Numbered from the stretch's first letter, positions 7,838 to 16,342 are shown. The stretch: 64,000 bases of DNA from Pigmentiphaga sp. NML030171 (GCF_002188635.1 NZ_NINX01000051.1:1-64000); one strand, 5' to 3'. Made by a program: numbers and translations. The notes: generated by a model not told the origin, from the letters alone.

Positions 7838-9538
7838 TCAGAACGACTCGGCCCGGTACACCTGCCTGCCGCCCACGTAGGTCGCCAGCGCCTTCAACCG
7901 CTGCACCTCGGCCGCCGGGATGCTGAGATAGTCGGCCGACAGCACGACGAAGTCGGCCAGCTTGCCGGGTTCGATCGACCCCTTGATGTCCTGTTCGTCG
8001 GTCAGGCGCGCGTTGTTGATCGTCATCAGCCTGAGCACGGCGTCGCGCGAAGGCACGGCCTGGTCGGCGCCGTAGACGCCGTCGGAGATCGTGTCCCGCG
8101 TCAGGAAGTGGTACATGGCCCAGAACGGATTGACCGGAATCACCGGCGAATCGGTGCCACCCGCCAGCATGAAGCCCTGCTCCATGTAGGTCTTGAGCGG
8201 CGTGACCTGCGAGGCGCGGTCCATGCCCCAATACCGCCTGAGCACGGGCGCGGCCAGATAGAGATGGTCCTGCACCGACATCCTGAGATTCATCGCCCGG
8301 ATGCGCGGATACTGGTCGGGGCGGGTGATGAAGGCGTGCTCGATGGTCCAGCCCTGCGCGCGGATGTCGCGCTGGGCATGGGCCCGCTCGTAGCCTTGCA
8401 GCACCTCGTCCACGGCGGCATCGCCCACCGCGTGCACCGCCACGCGCCAGCCGGCCTGGTTGATGCCGGCCACGTATTCGTTGAACGTCGCCTGCGGAAT
8501 GGTCTGCAAGCCGTAGTAGGTGCCACCCTTGCCCATCTCCCCTTCGTAGGGCCGGGTCATGTAGCCGCCCTCGAATCCGCCGTCCACGCTGATCTTGATG
8601 CCCCAGACCTTGACCCACTCGTCGCCTTCCCCCTGCCGGATGCCGGCCCCGACGATACTGGACCGGAAATCGGCCAGGTCCTTCGGGCGGAACAGGATGC
8701 TGTAGCGGACCGTGGCCTTGCCGCTGTCGCGCAGTTGCTGGAACTGGCGATACGCCGCCACGTTCGTGCCCGGTATCCGTATGCTGGTCAGGCCGTATTC
8801 GTTCAGCTTCTTCTGCTGTGCCTCGAGCACGGCCAGCGTCATCGGCGGCGGAGGCGGCAGCGGCGCGAGACGCTTGGCCGTATCGGTCAGCTCGCCGGTC
8901 AGCCGCCCGGCGGCGTTGCGCGGAATCGCGCCGCCCGGCGGCACCGGGGTCGCGGGCGTGATGCCGTACCTGGCCAGCGCCGTGTTGTTGAGGAAATAGC
9001 TGTGGCCGCCGCGCACCAGGATCACCGGCACGCCGGGCGCCGCCGCCTCCAGCTCGTCCGCAGTAGGCAGGCGTTGCTCCTTGAGTTGCGCTTCGTGCCA
9101 ATCGCTGTTGGACACCAGCACCTCGCCCGGCTTGGCGCCCTTGGCCGCCTCGGCCACCTTGGCGCACAGCTCGGCGATCGAACGCGTGGCGGACAGATCG
9201 ATGCCGGGACCGCCGCCCACGGCGTGCAGATGGGAATCCGCCAGGCCCGGAACGACCGTGCGGCCGCGCAGGTCGATCACCTGCGTGGCGGGCCCCGCGT
9301 AGGCCATGATGCGCTCGTTCGCCCCCACCGCGACGAATCGCCCTTGGCGCACGGCGAAAGCCTGGACAATGGAAGAGCCGGCATCCACCGTGGCGACCTT
9401 GCCGTTGACGAAGACCGCATCCGCGGCCTCCGCCGGCGCTGCGCCGCCCGGTCCGCGTGCCGCGCATGCGGCCAGCAGCCCCACCGCCGCCGCCACGACC
9501 ACGCCCCGTCCCCAAGTCCCGCCAACCATCGCTTCCAT
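7838..9538 (-). CDS. Exported amidohydrolase of the YtcJ/amidohydrolase-3 family (putative lipoprotein)
   Basis: ATG 9538 is preferred over 9568 because GGAGG precedes it; this gives 566 residues. The N-terminus has a signal peptide ending in LLAACA, a plausible lipobox, so the enzyme is probably a periplasmic lipoprotein. The amidohydrolase core shows VPGLADSHLHAVGGG (metal-binding HxH), AVGDAAVDEVL, TIEHAFITRPDQYPRI and GGTDSPVIPVNPFWAMYHFLTRD. Members hydrolyse amide or related C-N bonds, mostly of unknown substrates. The gene overlaps nothing and ends ten bases from the convergent zinc dehydrogenase. Confidence 0.85.
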   Translation of the reverse strand: MEAMVGGTWGRGVVVAAAVGLLAACAARGPGGAAPAEAADAVFVNGKVATVDAGSSIVQAFAVRQGRFVAVGANERIMAYAGPATQVIDLRGRTVVPGLADSHLHAVGGGPGIDLSATRSIAELCAKVAEAAKGAKPGEVLVSNSDWHEAQLKEQRLPTADELEAAAPGVPVILVRGGHSYFLNNTALARYGITPATPVPPGGAIPRNAAGRLTGELTDTAKRLAPLPPPPPMTLAVLEAQQKKLNEYGLTSIRIPGTNVAAYRQFQQLRDSGKATVRYSILFRPKDLADFRSSIVGAGIRQGEGDEWVKVWGIKISVDGGFEGGYMTRPYEGEMGKGGTYYGLQTIPQATFNEYVAGINQAGWRVAVHAVGDAAVDEVLQGYERAHAQRDIRAQGWTIEHAFITRPDQYPRIRAMNLRMSVQDHLYLAAPVLRRYWGMDRASQVTPLKTYMEQGFMLAGGTDSPVIPVNPFWAMYHFLTRDTISDGVYGADQAVPSRDAVLRLMTINNARLTDEQDIKGSIEPGKLADFVVLSADYLSIPAAEVQRLKALATYVGGRQVYRAESF

Positions 9539-9689
9539 GGCCCGCCCTCCCTCGTCGTCGGAAGGCACCAGTGTGATCCCGATAATCTTTAAATGTCAAA
9601 TACTTATCCGCCATGGCGGCGCATGTCACAGAGCCCGCGCTTCGTGCACAATGCGGGCGTGGTCCACCAGGACACCCCCCCTCTCATTC

Positions 9690-9908
9690 ATGAACCCCGA
9701 AGATCTGCAACGCCTGGTAACGGTCGCCATGCCCTACGGCAAGTACAAGGACAGGCTGATCGCCGACCTGCCCGGTCCCTACCTGGCCTGGTTCGCCCGC
9801 AAGGGATTCCCGCCCGGCGAACTGGGGCGCCTGCTGGCGCTGATGCACGAAATCGATCACAACGGGCTGTCGCCGCTGCTGGCGCCGCTGCGCCAGCGGT
9901 CACGATGA
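9690..9908 (+). CDS. Small DUF3820 family protein
   Basis: 72 residues beginning at ATG 9690. The sequence has the DUF3820 signature: MPYGKYKDRLIADLPGPYLAWFARKGFPPGELGRLLALMHEI, a short domain once labelled a quorum-sensing-regulated virulence factor. No biochemical role is established and none is claimed here. It has no signal peptide or membrane segment. The last nine bases overlap the convergent GntR gene. Confidence 0.85.
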   Translation: MNPEDLQRLVTVAMPYGKYKDRLIADLPGPYLAWFARKGFPPGELGRLLALMHEIDHNGLSPLLAPLRQRSR

Positions 9909-10607
9909 TGCGCGGCGACGCTTCTGGAACAGCTCGAGCGCATGCAATCCAACCGCGCGGGCACGCTGGTTCTGAAGCACGATGGCCGCCTGCGCGGCTT
10001 CGGGGTCGCGTTCGCGTATCGCGTCCAGAAGACGGTGGAACTCATCCACGCTTTCCGCCGGCCGGTTCGGATGATTCATCGATGACGCCCACAGGAAACC
10101 CAGGCGTGCATTGATCTTGCGAATGAAGGCCGCGAGCGGTTCGTTCCTGGCTCCCGCGACGAAGGCTTCGAACAATTGATGCTTGGTCGCGCGTATGCGC
10201 GGCACGTCGCGCGAAACCAATGCCTGCTCGAACTCGTCGATGCGCACGGCGAAGGCGTCCATCTGCTCGGGCGTGCCGCGCGTCGCGAAACATGCCGCCG
10301 CCAGTTTCTGCAGGGCCACCCGCACTTCGTGCAGCTCGTGGAATTGCGCTTCGTCGATCGCCCGCACGGCAGGCCCGCGATGCGGCGCCACTTCCAGCAA
10401 GCCTTCGCCGTCGAGTTGCCGGATGGCTTCGCGCATCGATGGGCGGCTGGCGGCAAAACGTTCACACAGCTCCCGTTCGGTCAGCTTGTCGCCCGGGAGA
10501 TAGACCCCTTCGGTGATGGCATCGCGCAGGCGGTCGGCCAGTTGCTGCCGGGCCGGATCGCCGGCCGGCACGGCGGTCTCGTTCAAGGCAACGATTTTTT
10601 GGTCCAT
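9900..10607 (-). CDS. GntR-family regulator, FCD/VanR-type
   Basis: ATG 10607 gives 235 residues, the usual FCD length; an upstream ATG at 10682 is possible but would add a tail not typical of the family. Winged helix at about residues 20-85 (LRDAITEGVYLPGDKLTERELCERFAASRPSMREAIRQL), followed by an all-helical FCD ligand-binding domain with the metal-type His/Asp pattern (KHQLFEAFV, FHRLLDAI). It is divergent from the Bug-RraA-hydrolyase-RidA cluster and is very likely its repressor. Two TTGTC-type palindromes sit in the divergent region. Confidence 0.87.
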   Translation of the reverse strand: MDQKIVALNETAVPAGDPARQQLADRLRDAITEGVYLPGDKLTERELCERFAASRPSMREAIRQLDGEGLLEVAPHRGPAVRAIDEAQFHELHEVRVALQKLAAACFATRGTPEQMDAFAVRIDEFEQALVSRDVPRIRATKHQLFEAFVAGARNEPLAAFIRKINARLGFLWASSMNHPNRPAESVDEFHRLLDAIRERDPEAAQAAIVLQNQRARAVGLHALELFQKRRRASS

Positions 10608-10691
10608 GGATCGGTCGCGGCAGGAATCTGCATTGTAGCGACGCAAAGGCAAGCCTATCGCACCGGGCTTTTTTCTCGCCATCCACCTAAA

Positions 10692-10766
10692 TTGTCTTAC
10701 ATTATTGAAAATAACGCCCGTTTCATGGCATATTTTCGCCAACAATAACAAAATTTGTCATACAAA
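10692..10766. promoter_or_regulatory. Paired GntR operators in the divergent region
   Basis: TTTGTCATACAAA at 10754-10766 is a 13 bp palindrome (TTTGT, 3 bp, ACAAA). TTGTCTTACATT at 10692-10703 matches 9 of 12 positions of the same motif. They are about 63 bp, or six helical turns, apart. TTGT-N-ACAA motifs are normal targets of VanR/FCD GntR proteins, and the region is AT-rich compared with its surroundings. Confidence 0.6.
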
Positions 10767-10804
10767 AAGGCAAACCAGCCTTGCAACCCTCGAGGAGACA
10801 CACC

Positions 10805-11785
10805 ATGCCGCTGCACTCCCGGCTCCTGGCCACGGCGCTGGCCCTGGCCGCCGCCATCGCTTGCGCCCCCCAGGGCGCCAGCGCCCAGTCCTATCCGACC
10901 CGCCCCGTGCGCATCATCGTTCCGCATGGCGCCGGCTCGTCGCCCGACACCATCACGCGCCTCGTCGCGCAACACCTGGGCGAGCGCCTCGGGCAGCCAT
11001 TCGTGGTCGAGAACCGCGCCGGCGCCGGCGGGACCATAGGCCTGGGCGCCGCCGCCCGGGCCCCCGCGGACGGCTACACGCTGACGGTGGGCCACATCGG
11101 CACGCTCACCATCAATCCGAACGTCTACAGCAAGCTGCCTTACGACCCGGTCAAGGACTTCGCGCCCATCATGCTGTCGGCCCGCACGCCCCTGGTGGTC
11201 GTCGTTTCCGCCGAGTCGCCCTACAAGTCGATCGCCGACGTCATCGCCGCCGCCAAGGCCGACCCCGGCAAGCTGACGTTCTCATCGGCCGGCAACGGCA
11301 CCGCCTCGCACATGTCGGGGGAATATTTCAAGGCACTCGCGGGCATCTCCATCACCCACGTGCCGTTCAAGACGGCGCCCGAAGCCCTGACCGGCGTCGC
11401 CAGCGGCGCCGTCACCCTAACGTTCGGCGGACAGCCTCCGGCCTGGCCCATGGTCAAGGCCGGCAAGCTGCGGGCGCTGGCGCTCACCAGCGACCAACGG
11501 GTGGCGGAATTCCCCGACACGCCCGTGGTGGCCGAGACGCTGCCGGGCTACGAGATGTTCGACTGGAACGGCTTCATGGCGCCCGCGGGCACGCCTGTCG
11601 CCATCATCGACACGCTGCACACGGCCATCGCGGCCATTCTTGCCGAGCCGGGCGTGGTGCGCCAATTGCGCGGACAGGGGCTCCTGCCCATGGCCAACAC
11701 GCCCGAGCAGTTCGCCCGCTTCATCGATGCGGAGCGAGGCAAGTGGGCGCGCGTCGCCAAGGAAGTGAAGATCCAACTCGACTGA
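10805..11785 (+). CDS. Bug/TctC-family periplasmic solute receptor
   Basis: ATG 10805 lies nine bases after GAGGAG. 326 residues with a signal peptide ending GASA-QSYPTRPVRIIVPHGAG. The Bug motifs VVENRAGAGGTIGLGAAARAPADGYTL, FSSAGNGTASHMSGEYF, HVPFKTAPEALTGV and the ETLPGYE segment are present. It is the first gene of a cluster with an RraA-type aldolase, a hydro-lyase and RidA. Bug proteins usually bind di- or tricarboxylates, so the cluster probably degrades such an acid. No permease genes accompany it. Confidence 0.9.
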   Translation: MPLHSRLLATALALAAAIACAPQGASAQSYPTRPVRIIVPHGAGSSPDTITRLVAQHLGERLGQPFVVENRAGAGGTIGLGAAARAPADGYTLTVGHIGTLTINPNVYSKLPYDPVKDFAPIMLSARTPLVVVVSAESPYKSIADVIAAAKADPGKLTFSSAGNGTASHMSGEYFKALAGISITHVPFKTAPEALTGVASGAVTLTFGGQPPAWPMVKAGKLRALALTSDQRVAEFPDTPVVAETLPGYEMFDWNGFMAPAGTPVAIIDTLHTAIAAILAEPGVVRQLRGQGLLPMANTPEQFARFIDAERGKWARVAKEVKIQLD

Positions 11786-11793
11786 GGAAGGCC

Positions 11794-12414
11794 ATGGGAA
11801 TGAGCGTGGAACAACTCGCGAGCCTGCTGGCCGGCGCCTCCGCGGCCGCGGCCTATGAAGCCCTGGGCCGCCGCGGCGACCTGGACCCGGTCATCGGCAC
11901 GCAAGTGCCGGGCACGGTCTGCATCGGCCCGGCATACACCGTGAGCGCACCACCGCACCGCAGCGGATCGGCGAACCAGGCGCTCGACCTGGCTCCGCCC
12001 GGTTCCGTACTGGTCATCGACACCGGCGGCGATCCGGATACTTGCGCGCTCGGCGGCACCGGTTCGCTGGCCGCGCAGATGCGGGGCATCGCCGGCTGCG
12101 TCACCAACGGCCGCGTGCGCGACCTGGCCGAGATCCGGGCATTGCGATTCCCGGTGTTCGCACGCGGCGGCACCGTGCGCAGCAGCCGCAAGGACGGAAC
12201 GGCCGAACTCCAGGTCCCCGTGGCGATCGGCGGCCAGATCGTGCGCCCGGGCGATCTCGTCTGCGCCGATGATGACGGTGTCGTCGTCATCGGGCAGCAA
12301 TATTTCGATATCTTCGCCGAACGCCTGGCCGCCCGCCTGGCCTTCGAACGCGATGCCGATGCGCGGGTTCGGGCCGGTATCCCGTACGCGCAGGCCGTCA
12401 GCGGCCGTCCGTGA
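11794..12414 (+). CDS. RraA/MenG-fold protein, probable HMG/CHA-type class II aldolase
   Basis: 206 residues from ATG 11794 (ATG 11800 is an alternative; GAGGAAG at 11784-11790 serves both). The family contains the RNase E inhibitor RraA and the 4-hydroxy-4-methyl-2-oxoglutarate / 4-carboxy-4-hydroxy-2-oxoadipate aldolases. Here R109-D110 in VTNGRVRDLAEIRALRFPVFARG keeps the arginine-aspartate pair that the aldolases use for substrate and metal binding, so a catabolic aldolase producing pyruvate is more likely than an RNase regulator. It lies eight bases after the Bug gene and is followed by two aconitase-like subunits. Confidence 0.82.
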   Translation: MGMSVEQLASLLAGASAAAAYEALGRRGDLDPVIGTQVPGTVCIGPAYTVSAPPHRSGSANQALDLAPPGSVLVIDTGGDPDTCALGGTGSLAAQMRGIAGCVTNGRVRDLAEIRALRFPVFARGGTVRSSRKDGTAELQVPVAIGGQIVRPGDLVCADDDGVVVIGQQYFDIFAERLAARLAFERDADARVRAGIPYAQAVSGRP

Positions 12415-12440
12415 CCGGCCCCAAGCATGGAAGCTCCCAC

Positions 12441-13694
12441 ATGGGCATGACTCTCGTTGAAAAGATGCTGGCCCGCGCCAGCGGCAAGACTTCGGTCCGG
12501 CCGGGCGACATCGTGCTGCCCGAGCCGGAACTGGTCATCCTGCACGATGGCTATGTCGAAACCGCCTACAAGCAGTTGCACGACATCGGCTATCGCCGCG
12601 TCACGCATCCGGAGCGGGTGGTCTTCGTCACCGACCACCAGGTCGTCTACACCACTCCGGCCTCGATCCTGCGCGGTCGCGCCAATCGGCGCATTGCCGG
12701 GGAATGGCGCATCGGCCACTTCCACGATGCCGGCCAGGGCGGGCACGGCCACCTCTTTCCCATGGAAAACGGCCTGGTCAGGCCCGGCATGTTCCTCTTC
12801 GCCTACGACATGCACTGCACGAACTTCGGCGCCATCGGCGCATTCGCGATGCGCGCCGGGCCCAACGTGGTATCGGTGCTGGCCACGGGCACGACCTGGA
12901 CCGTCGTGCCGCACACGCTGCGCGTCACGCTGGAAGGCCAGCCGCCGCCCGGCGTGCATCCCCGCGACGTCGGTTTCTGGCTGGCCCATCGGCTGGCCTC
13001 GGGAGAACTGGGTGTCGAATTCGACTATCGCGTGGTGGAGTTCGGCGGTTCGTACTGCGATCGCTTGCCGCTGTCGGGACGGGTCGCGCTGTGCAATACC
13101 TTGACCGAGATCGGCGTGCTCAACATCGTGTTTCCGCCCATGTCGCCGCTGGGCGCGCCCCGCGACGGCAGCTGGCTGGAAAGCGATGCCGACGCCCGCT
13201 TCGAACATACGCTCGCGCTGGACGTCTCGCGCCTGGCGCCGCAGGTGGCGCTGCCGGGCTCGCCCGATCGAGCGGTCCCGGTCGGGGATACCGTGGGTGT
13301 CGCGATCGATCAGGCCTACCTGGGATCCTGTGGATCGGGCATGTACGAGGACTTCCAGGCCGCCGCCGAGGTGCTTGCCGGCCACCGGGTGGCGAACGGG
13401 GTGCGCTTCATCGTCGTGCCGGGCACCGTCGAGACGGCCAAGCGCATGGCGCGCGACGGCCTGACCCAACGCTTCCTGGACGCCGGGGCCATCCTGCTCC
13501 CCCCCGGCTGCGGCCCCTGTGCCGGCGGCGCCGGCGGTCCCCTGGCTTCCGGGGAAGTGTCGATCTCGACCGCAGCCACCAATGGCCAGGGCCGCATGGG
13601 CGCGAAGGACGCCTATTGCTACCTGGGCAGCCCGCTTACCGTGGCGGCGTCCGCCATCGCCGGCCGGATCGCCGATCCGCGCCCGGCGCATTGA
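12441..13694 (+). CDS. Divergent aconitase-superfamily dehydratase, large (LeuC-like) subunit
   Basis: 417 residues from ATG 12441. The [4Fe-4S] cysteines are at 297, 357 and 360, exactly the 60- and 3-residue spacing of isopropylmalate isomerase. Other family marks are changed: the usual GDSHT loop reads AYDMHCTNFGAIG, and the active-site NFEGR loop reads ATNGQGRMG. The protein should pair with the next gene product to dehydrate or isomerise a hydroxy-di- or tricarboxylate in the cytosol. It is too divergent to be called LeuC. 2,3-dimethylmalate or methylcitrate-type substrates are possible relatives, but none is shown by the sequence. Confidence 0.75.
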   Translation: MGMTLVEKMLARASGKTSVRPGDIVLPEPELVILHDGYVETAYKQLHDIGYRRVTHPERVVFVTDHQVVYTTPASILRGRANRRIAGEWRIGHFHDAGQGGHGHLFPMENGLVRPGMFLFAYDMHCTNFGAIGAFAMRAGPNVVSVLATGTTWTVVPHTLRVTLEGQPPPGVHPRDVGFWLAHRLASGELGVEFDYRVVEFGGSYCDRLPLSGRVALCNTLTEIGVLNIVFPPMSPLGAPRDGSWLESDADARFEHTLALDVSRLAPQVALPGSPDRAVPVGDTVGVAIDQAYLGSCGSGMYEDFQAAAEVLAGHRVANGVRFIVVPGTVETAKRMARDGLTQRFLDAGAILLPPGCGPCAGGAGGPLASGEVSISTAATNGQGRMGAKDAYCYLGSPLTVAASAIAGRIADPRPAH

Positions 13695-13707
13695 GGAGTT
13701 CCCATCG

Positions 13708-14247
13708 ATGAACTGGATACAACGCGGCACCGCCCATGTGCTGGGCCATGACGTTCCCCACGACGGCGCGGTCATGGCGTTCGACATCGTGCTCTCGCGC
13801 AACACCAATCCCGGCGAACTGATCCCGCATCTCTTCGCCGAACTCGATCCGGGCCTGGCCGGCCGCATCCGTCCCGGCGACCTGATCGTCGCCGGCCGCA
13901 ACTTCCTGGCCGGCAAGGCGCACAACACCGGCATCATCGCCATGAAGGCGCTGGGCCTGGGCATTCTGTGCGAGTCCATGTCGGTGCGCGCCTTCCAGGG
14001 CGTGGTGGCGCTGGCCGTGCCCGCGCTCGCGTCCTGCAGCGGCATTGTGGACGTGCTGTCCGACGGGGAAGAGATCGAAGTGGACTACGCCAACGGCACC
14101 GTCACGCGATGCGCCACCGGCCAGGTCCACCGCTACCCGCCGCTGGCACCCGAGATACGCGCCATGATCGGCAACGGCGGCATGCGCGGCGCCCTGCAGG
14201 CCCATCTGCGCGCGCATCCCGAACTCGGCCGGCCCTACGCGGAGTAG
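13708..14247 (+). CDS. Aconitase-superfamily dehydratase, small (LeuD-like swivel) subunit
   Basis: 179 residues from ATG 13708, 14 bases after GAGGAG-bearing end of the large subunit gene. It has the swivel-domain layout: a short N-terminal region (DIVLSRNTNPGELIPH), GDLIVAGRNFLAGKAHNTGIIAMKALGLGIL, and a C-terminal strand region with DGEEIEVDYANGTV. The canonical catalytic loop GCGSSREHA is replaced by LAGKAHNTG, so the serine and arginine used by aconitase and isopropylmalate isomerase are missing at that place. The pair is therefore likely to have a different reaction or substrate. Confidence 0.75.
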   Translation: MNWIQRGTAHVLGHDVPHDGAVMAFDIVLSRNTNPGELIPHLFAELDPGLAGRIRPGDLIVAGRNFLAGKAHNTGIIAMKALGLGILCESMSVRAFQGVVALAVPALASCSGIVDVLSDGEEIEVDYANGTVTRCATGQVHRYPPLAPEIRAMIGNGGMRGALQAHLRAHPELGRPYAE

Positions 14248-14278
14248 ACTACGGGCCTTTCCTTCGAGGCCCGCCACC

Positions 14279-14671
14279 ATGCCCTTGCAAGCCCACTACG
14301 CCAAGACGCTGCCCAAGCCACGCTTCCGCTACACCCCCTGCATCCAGGCCGGCCCCTATTACCAGCTGGCCGGCATGATCGCGCTCGATGCCCAGAGCGG
14401 CCAGCTGGAAAGCGGCGGCGTCGCCGCGGAAACGGACAAGATCATGCGCAACATGCTGGGCGCCCTGCCCGAATACGGACTGGCCCTGGACCAGCTCGTC
14501 ATCGCGCGCATCTTCACCACCCGCTTCGACCAGTTCGCCGAGATCAACCGCGTCTGGGAAGGCTATTTCCCCGAAGGCACGACCCCGCCCGCGCGCACCG
14601 CCATGGGCGTCGTGGCCCTGCCGCTGAACGCCACGGTGGAAATCGAGTTCTGCTTCTACCGCGAGGCCTGA
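14279..14671 (+). CDS. RidA/YjgF/YER057c family protein
   Basis: 130 residues with the Rid fold markers YYQLAGMIALDAQSGQL, the central LDQLVIARIFTT and the active-site PPARTAMGVVALPLNATVEIEF, which keeps the arginine that binds carboxylates in imine-hydrolysing RidA proteins. Rid proteins hydrolyse reactive enamine/imine intermediates or, in catabolic clusters, act as specific deaminases. It ends the Bug-RraA-dehydratase cluster 31 bases after the small subunit gene. A role in that pathway is inferred from position. Confidence 0.85.
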   Translation: MPLQAHYAKTLPKPRFRYTPCIQAGPYYQLAGMIALDAQSGQLESGGVAAETDKIMRNMLGALPEYGLALDQLVIARIFTTRFDQFAEINRVWEGYFPEGTTPPARTAMGVVALPLNATVEIEFCFYREA

Positions 14672-14726
14672 TCCGCGGTTCGCGAACCAGGCGCTGGCGG
14701 CCCGCGAGGCGGACGGCCAGCCGCCC

Positions 14727-15536
14727 TCAGCCTTGCAGCGCGAGCGCGTTGGGGCCGCCCTTCAGGTAGGCCAGGATGCTGCAGGCGGTGCTGGCCGAGG
14801 TCTTCGGATTGGCGGCGGACGGTTCGGCCTGCGTATCGAAGCGGAACTCGCCCAGCACGCCGCGCGCCTCGATCCGGTGGCTGTTGCGCGTGGCGGCGGG
14901 ATCCGCGACCAGCGTGACCCGGGTGGCGTCCAGCCCGGCTCCCGCGAGGGCGACCGTGGCCGCCACGTTGGCATTCCGCGGATAGCGCCGCGCCACCTCG
15001 CGGGCGCTGCCTTCGAACACGACGGCCGGTCCGGCCAAGGCATGTAGATCGCAGGCCTGTTCCGCCGGGGTGCCCAGCCAGGCGCGCGGCGGCTTGATAC
15101 CGGTATAGCGGACCTCGACCGGGCCGGCGGCGCGGGCCGTGGCCAGCGCGTCCAGGCCGCCGATGGCGCCGCTGATCAGGTGCAGCCGGCGGCCGGTCCT
15201 GGCCGCTTCCTCCTTCAACGTCCGCAGCAGGCCGTCGTCGGCCAGCGCGCCGGCCGAGACCAGCGCGAAATGGCGGCCGCTGCGCAGCACGTCGGCGCCG
15301 TATTGCGCCACGGCGCCCTGGCCCGCCGCCTCGATCACCAGGTCGACTTCCCTTGCCAGCGACGCGATGTCGCCAACCGGTTCGATCGAAGGCGGCAACG
15401 ATGCCGCCGCCTCGCCTTCCTTGCCCGCGCGCACGACGACGTTGCGCACGTCGGCGCAGGCATCGCCGGCCAGGGCATCCAGCAGGCCGCGGGCAATCCC
15501 GCCCAGTCCGATCACGGCTATGGTGGGTCGGGTCAT
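14727..15536 (-). CDS. Aspartate dehydrogenase
   Basis: 269 residues from ATG 15536, which overlaps the stop of the IclR gene as ATGA. N-terminal Rossmann fold (TIAVIGLGGIARGLLDAL) and the domain found in NadX-type L-aspartate dehydrogenases: VIEAAGQGAVAQYGADVLRSGRHFALVSAGALAD, HLISGAIGGLDALA, YTGIKPPRAWLGTPAEQ, and RYPRNANVAATVALAGAGLDATRVTL. The enzyme interconverts L-aspartate and iminoaspartate/oxaloacetate plus ammonia. With no nadA or nadC here and a TRAP transporter divergent from it, a catabolic rather than NAD-biosynthetic role is likely. Confidence 0.87.
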   Translation of the reverse strand: MTRPTIAVIGLGGIARGLLDALAGDACADVRNVVVRAGKEGEAAASLPPSIEPVGDIASLAREVDLVIEAAGQGAVAQYGADVLRSGRHFALVSAGALADDGLLRTLKEEAARTGRRLHLISGAIGGLDALATARAAGPVEVRYTGIKPPRAWLGTPAEQACDLHALAGPAVVFEGSAREVARRYPRNANVAATVALAGAGLDATRVTLVADPAATRNSHRIEARGVLGEFRFDTQAEPSAANPKTSASTACSILAYLKGGPNALALQG

Positions 15537-16342
15537 TTGAGGTCCGCGTTCATCTGTTTGGAAAAAATCGCCGCGAGCTTGCTGGCGGCATCGAGCAGGG
15601 CGCGCTTCATTTTCTCGTCGTCGTAGCCCTGCATGCGCTGCGAAGGCCCGACGATGGACACCGAGAACATCACGCCGACCTGGGAAAGCGGTATGGGCGC
15701 GGCCACCGCCACCAGCCCGCGGTCGATCTCCTCCCGGCAATAGGCGATGCCGGTCTTGCGAACCCGCCGCAATTCGTCCCGCAACTGCTGCGGCGAAGTG
15801 ATCGTGCGATCCGTCAGCGCGGGCAGCGGCTCGTCCAGCAGCGCCTCCCATTCCCGTTCGTCGCGAAACGCCAGGATGGCCTTGGCCGAGGCCGCCGCAT
15901 GGGGCGGCATGACGTGGCCCGGGTTGACGTAGCCGTGCCAGTCCTTGGGCGGCGTGGCCATGACGATGCTCTCGATGCGATTGCCGCGCAGCATGCTCAG
16001 GAAAGCCGTCTCCTGGAACTGCTCGACCAGGCCGTAGAGCACGGTATGGGCGACCGCCGCCATCTGGTCGGGCGAAATCGCCGTTCCCAGCAGCCGGCGC
16101 ATGCGCCCGCCCAGGAGATAGGTGCGGCGCGCGTTGCCCGCCTCCGCCTCGAACGGCGGTTCGGCGTCCAGGCAGCCGGCGCGGCACAAACCGGCCAGCA
16201 TCCGGTGCAGCGTGCCCTTGGGCATGTCCAGCGCCGCCTGTATCTCGCCGAACGCCAGCCCGGCGGGATGGCGCGCGACCAGTTCGATCACCTGCATCTG
16301 CCGTTCCAGCAGGAACCGGTTCTTCGACGACTCTTCTTCCAC
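15533..16342 (-). CDS. IclR-family transcriptional regulator
   Basis: GTG 16342 is chosen because GGGAGGAG lies just before it; the upstream extension reads through the promoter region and is not family-like. 269 residues: N-terminal winged helix (QVIELVARHPAGLAFGEIQAALDMPKGTLHRMLAGLCRAG, about residues 15-55), then the GAF-like IclR effector domain with RGNRIESIVMATPP, HAAASAKAILAF, and GIAYCREEIDRGLVAVAAPI. It shares an operon with aspartate dehydrogenase and is divergent from the TRAP transporter. A perfect inverted repeat upstream is its probable operator. Confidence 0.88.
   Translation of the reverse strand: MEEESSKNRFLLERQMQVIELVARHPAGLAFGEIQAALDMPKGTLHRMLAGLCRAGCLDAEPPFEAEAGNARRTYLLGGRMRRLLGTAISPDQMAAVAHTVLYGLVEQFQETAFLSMLRGNRIESIVMATPPKDWHGYVNPGHVMPPHAAASAKAILAFRDEREWEALLDEPLPALTDRTITSPQQLRDELRRVRKTGIAYCREEIDRGLVAVAAPIPLSQVGVMFSVSIVGPSQRMQGYDDEKMKRALLDAASKLAAIFSKQMNADLK

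Noticed and set aside
11794-12414. RraA as an RNase E inhibitor
   Set aside because: It keeps the Arg-Asp pair of the aldolases and sits in a catabolic operon, so the RNase regulator name would mislead.
12441-14247. leuC-leuD for leucine synthesis
   Set aside because: Active-site loops of both subunits differ from true LeuCD, no leuA or leuB nearby, and a catabolic GntR/Bug setting.
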